Source of the DNA: Symbiodinium natans | Taxonomy: Eukaryota; Sar; Dinophyceae; Suessiales; Symbiodiniaceae | DNA length: 64,000 bases | Direction of reading: 5' to 3' | Assembly: GCA_905221605.1 (NCBI GenBank) | Contig: CAJNDS010002673.1 | Location: 231,584-295,583 of the forward strand | Shown here: positions 62,579 through 64,000 of the stretch, one piece after another | Layout of the letters: each line of letters opens with the position of its first letter | How positions within the stretch are numbered: position 1 is the stretch's first letter | Made by a program: the position numbers and the translations under genes | The notes under the pieces: model-generated | What the model was told of the DNA's origin: nothing | Database searches by the model: none | The model's input: only the letters and a program-made list of their open reading frames with translations

Positions 62579-64000
62579 GTGCCGGTACCTGCTGACTCCA
62601 AACTTGGATGAGCTGCGCCCACTCATCGACGGCTTCCAGGTGGGAGCGTGAACGACCAAGACCCCAAGCTTCCTTGGGACGACATGAACCCCAAAAGGGT
62701 TTATGGCTCATATACCTCAATGGGAATTATAGTACAGGCTATATGACCCAAGTTGAGGGTTCATGTGGTCCACAAGTTTCTAAGCCATGGCAACACATGC
62801 GTGGCACAGGCCAAGGAAGAGGATGAGAATGTGCCAGAGGCAGATTCTTGGCTCAAGAAGGCAAGTGCTGACTGCATTCTGCATCTGCAACCTTTCAGGC
62901 TTCTTGGGCCTCGATTCAAAATCTATACCCCAAACCCCAAAACCCGAAAACCCCAAATCTCAAACCCCAAACCCTGAACCCCAAACCCTGAACCCTGAAC
63001 CCTGAACCCTAACCTTAAACCCAAAAAGCCCTGAACCCTATAAGCCCTAAACCCCAAACCCCAAACCCCAAACCCCAAACCCTAAACCCTAAACCCCAAG
63101 CCCTAAACCCTAAACCCTAAACCCTAAACCCCTCAGCAACAGAAGGAGCTCACCGGCCTCATCGACGCGGAGCTGAAAGCGCGGATCTCCCTGGAAGAGC
63201 GGCTGAAGGCAGACTTCGGCCTTCAATGTGGATGTTTAGGGTTCAGGGTTTAGGGTTTAGGGTTTAGGGTTCAGGGTTTAGGGTTTAGGGTTCAGGGTTT
63301 AGGGTTTAGGGTTAAGGGTTTAGGGTTCAGTCCCCCACCCCCCCCCCCCCTCCCCCCCACACACAGATTTGAACAGGATTCCTCAAGCCTAATGACTAAG
63401 CAAGCTACTGAGCCGACAGTTGTACTTTTAACGTGTTGTTGGGCTTCCTGTCTGAAGTTGGGCTTCCTGTCTTTCAGAATACAAGAGGCTATGTAACTTA
63501 GTTTGGTCCACAATTCTGAGATCTAAACCCTAAACCCTAAACCCTAAACCCTGAACCCTAAACCTAAGCCGGCTGTCGGCAAAACAGTTCAAAAGCTCCC
63601 ATGGCTGCAATGTGTAACCCAAGCACTTAACGGTGCTGGGTAGTTTAGGAGTAGTTTGTAAGTAAGTAACCTATCTTTTATACCCCTAATTGAGGTCGGA
63701 ATGCCAGTTGTAAACCCATAGGAAACCCAAGTAATTTTTTCAGAGGGACCTTTAGATCACCCCCCGGTAAGTAATTAGGAACGCTAGGGTGGTGGGAGTA
63801 CTAGGGAGCTTGGGTTACATATGCAGCCCCGTTAGGGTTTAGGGTTAGGGTTTAGGTTTAGGTTTAGGGTTTAGGGTTTAGGACCGCCAGGTATTGGAGG
63901 CCGAGAGCCGTGGAAACAGAGAGGCTCAACGAGAGAATTTGCCCTCGGATCGGAGCTTTACAAGCCGGATGGGCTGCTCGGAGGCAACCCTAAACCCTAA
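62579..64000 (+). CDS. 5' or middle part of a charged helical protein gene (partial)
   Basis: Exons 62579-62639 (CRYLLTPNLDELRPLIDGFQ, GT donor), 62810-62860 (AKEEDENVPEADSWLKK, GC donor AAG|GCAAGT), 63137-63208 (QQKELTGLIDAELKARISLE, GC donor) and a start at 63882 (DRQVLEAESR, acceptor TTTAG|GAC) join in phase 0. A possible upstream exon is at about 61173-61206 (EAEYTNLQTRK). Rich in Glu, Lys and Leu, probably coiled coil. The gene runs off the window; no family is recognised. Confidence 0.5.
62925..63133 (-). repeat. CCCCAAA/CCCTGAA/CCCTAAA mixed array
   Basis: Blocks of CCCCAAA (62928-62985, 63049-63080), CCCTGAA (62985-63010) and CCCTAAA (63080-63133) follow one another, ending 3 bp before the acceptor at 63136. 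Confidence 0.93.
63236..63328 (+). repeat. TTTAGGG/TTCAGGG array
   Basis: Thirteen units alternating canonical and TTCAGGG, followed by a C-run (63331-63358). Confidence 0.95.
63615..63730. repeat. Palindromic element, family B (diverged)
   Basis: GGGTAGTTTAGGAGTAGTTT ... CCAGTTGTAAACCCATAGG with AAGTAACCTATC inside. Confidence 0.5.

Noticed and set aside
1-64000. CRISPR arrays
   Set aside because: The repeats are telomere-like tandems or dispersed palindromes, without regular unique spacers or cas genes.

Overview
The window looks like nuclear DNA from a dinoflagellate, or a close alveolate relative. The evidence is (i) plant-type TTTAGGG/CCCTAAA arrays scattered through the interior in both orientations, (ii) genes cut into exons of 18-430 nt by introns whose 5' splice site is mostly GC rather than GT, and (iii) every recognisable gene on the + strand, as in dinoflagellate unidirectional gene clusters. 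The genus cannot be named from sequence alone. Almost none of the coding sequence shows up as long open reading frames; it was recovered by reading short GC-rich exons between AG|G acceptors and GC/GT donors and checking that phase is kept.

Layout. 1-375: 3' end of a gene cut by the window edge. 376-6540: gene-poor, repeat-dense stretch (145-bp dispersed element, GC-rich minisatellite, AT-rich element, higher-order CCCTAAA-derived satellite, AT-rich hairpins). 6593-7447: longest credible exon, a hypothetical protein with a charged helical C-terminus. 7448-9300: repeats. About 9.3-25.5 kb: many tiny exons of a coiled-coil protein, including a recurrent 37-nt exon with identical phase and borders. 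26611-29458: eight-exon MYND zinc-finger gene. 30183-31567: 3' exons of an acidic-tailed hypothetical protein. About 33.3-41.8 kb: second set of coiled-coil exons. 42321-56706: PrpF/DUF453-family isomerase gene reconstructed from 22 exons over 14.4 kb. 56817-60643: exons of an unrecognised gene. 62579-64000: start of a further coiled-coil-like gene running off the edge.

The introns hold two sorts of material: telomere-like arrays (canonical and homogenised variants) and at least nine families of short (about 85-160 bp) palindromic elements with terminal inverted repeats, present in up to a dozen diverged copies each. In several introns the TTTAG of a telomere-like array is itself the likely 3' splice site. 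The combination of introner-like MITE families, telomere-repeat introns and majority GC donors is the most notable system here. All exon joins are my reading of the sequence and need RNA evidence.
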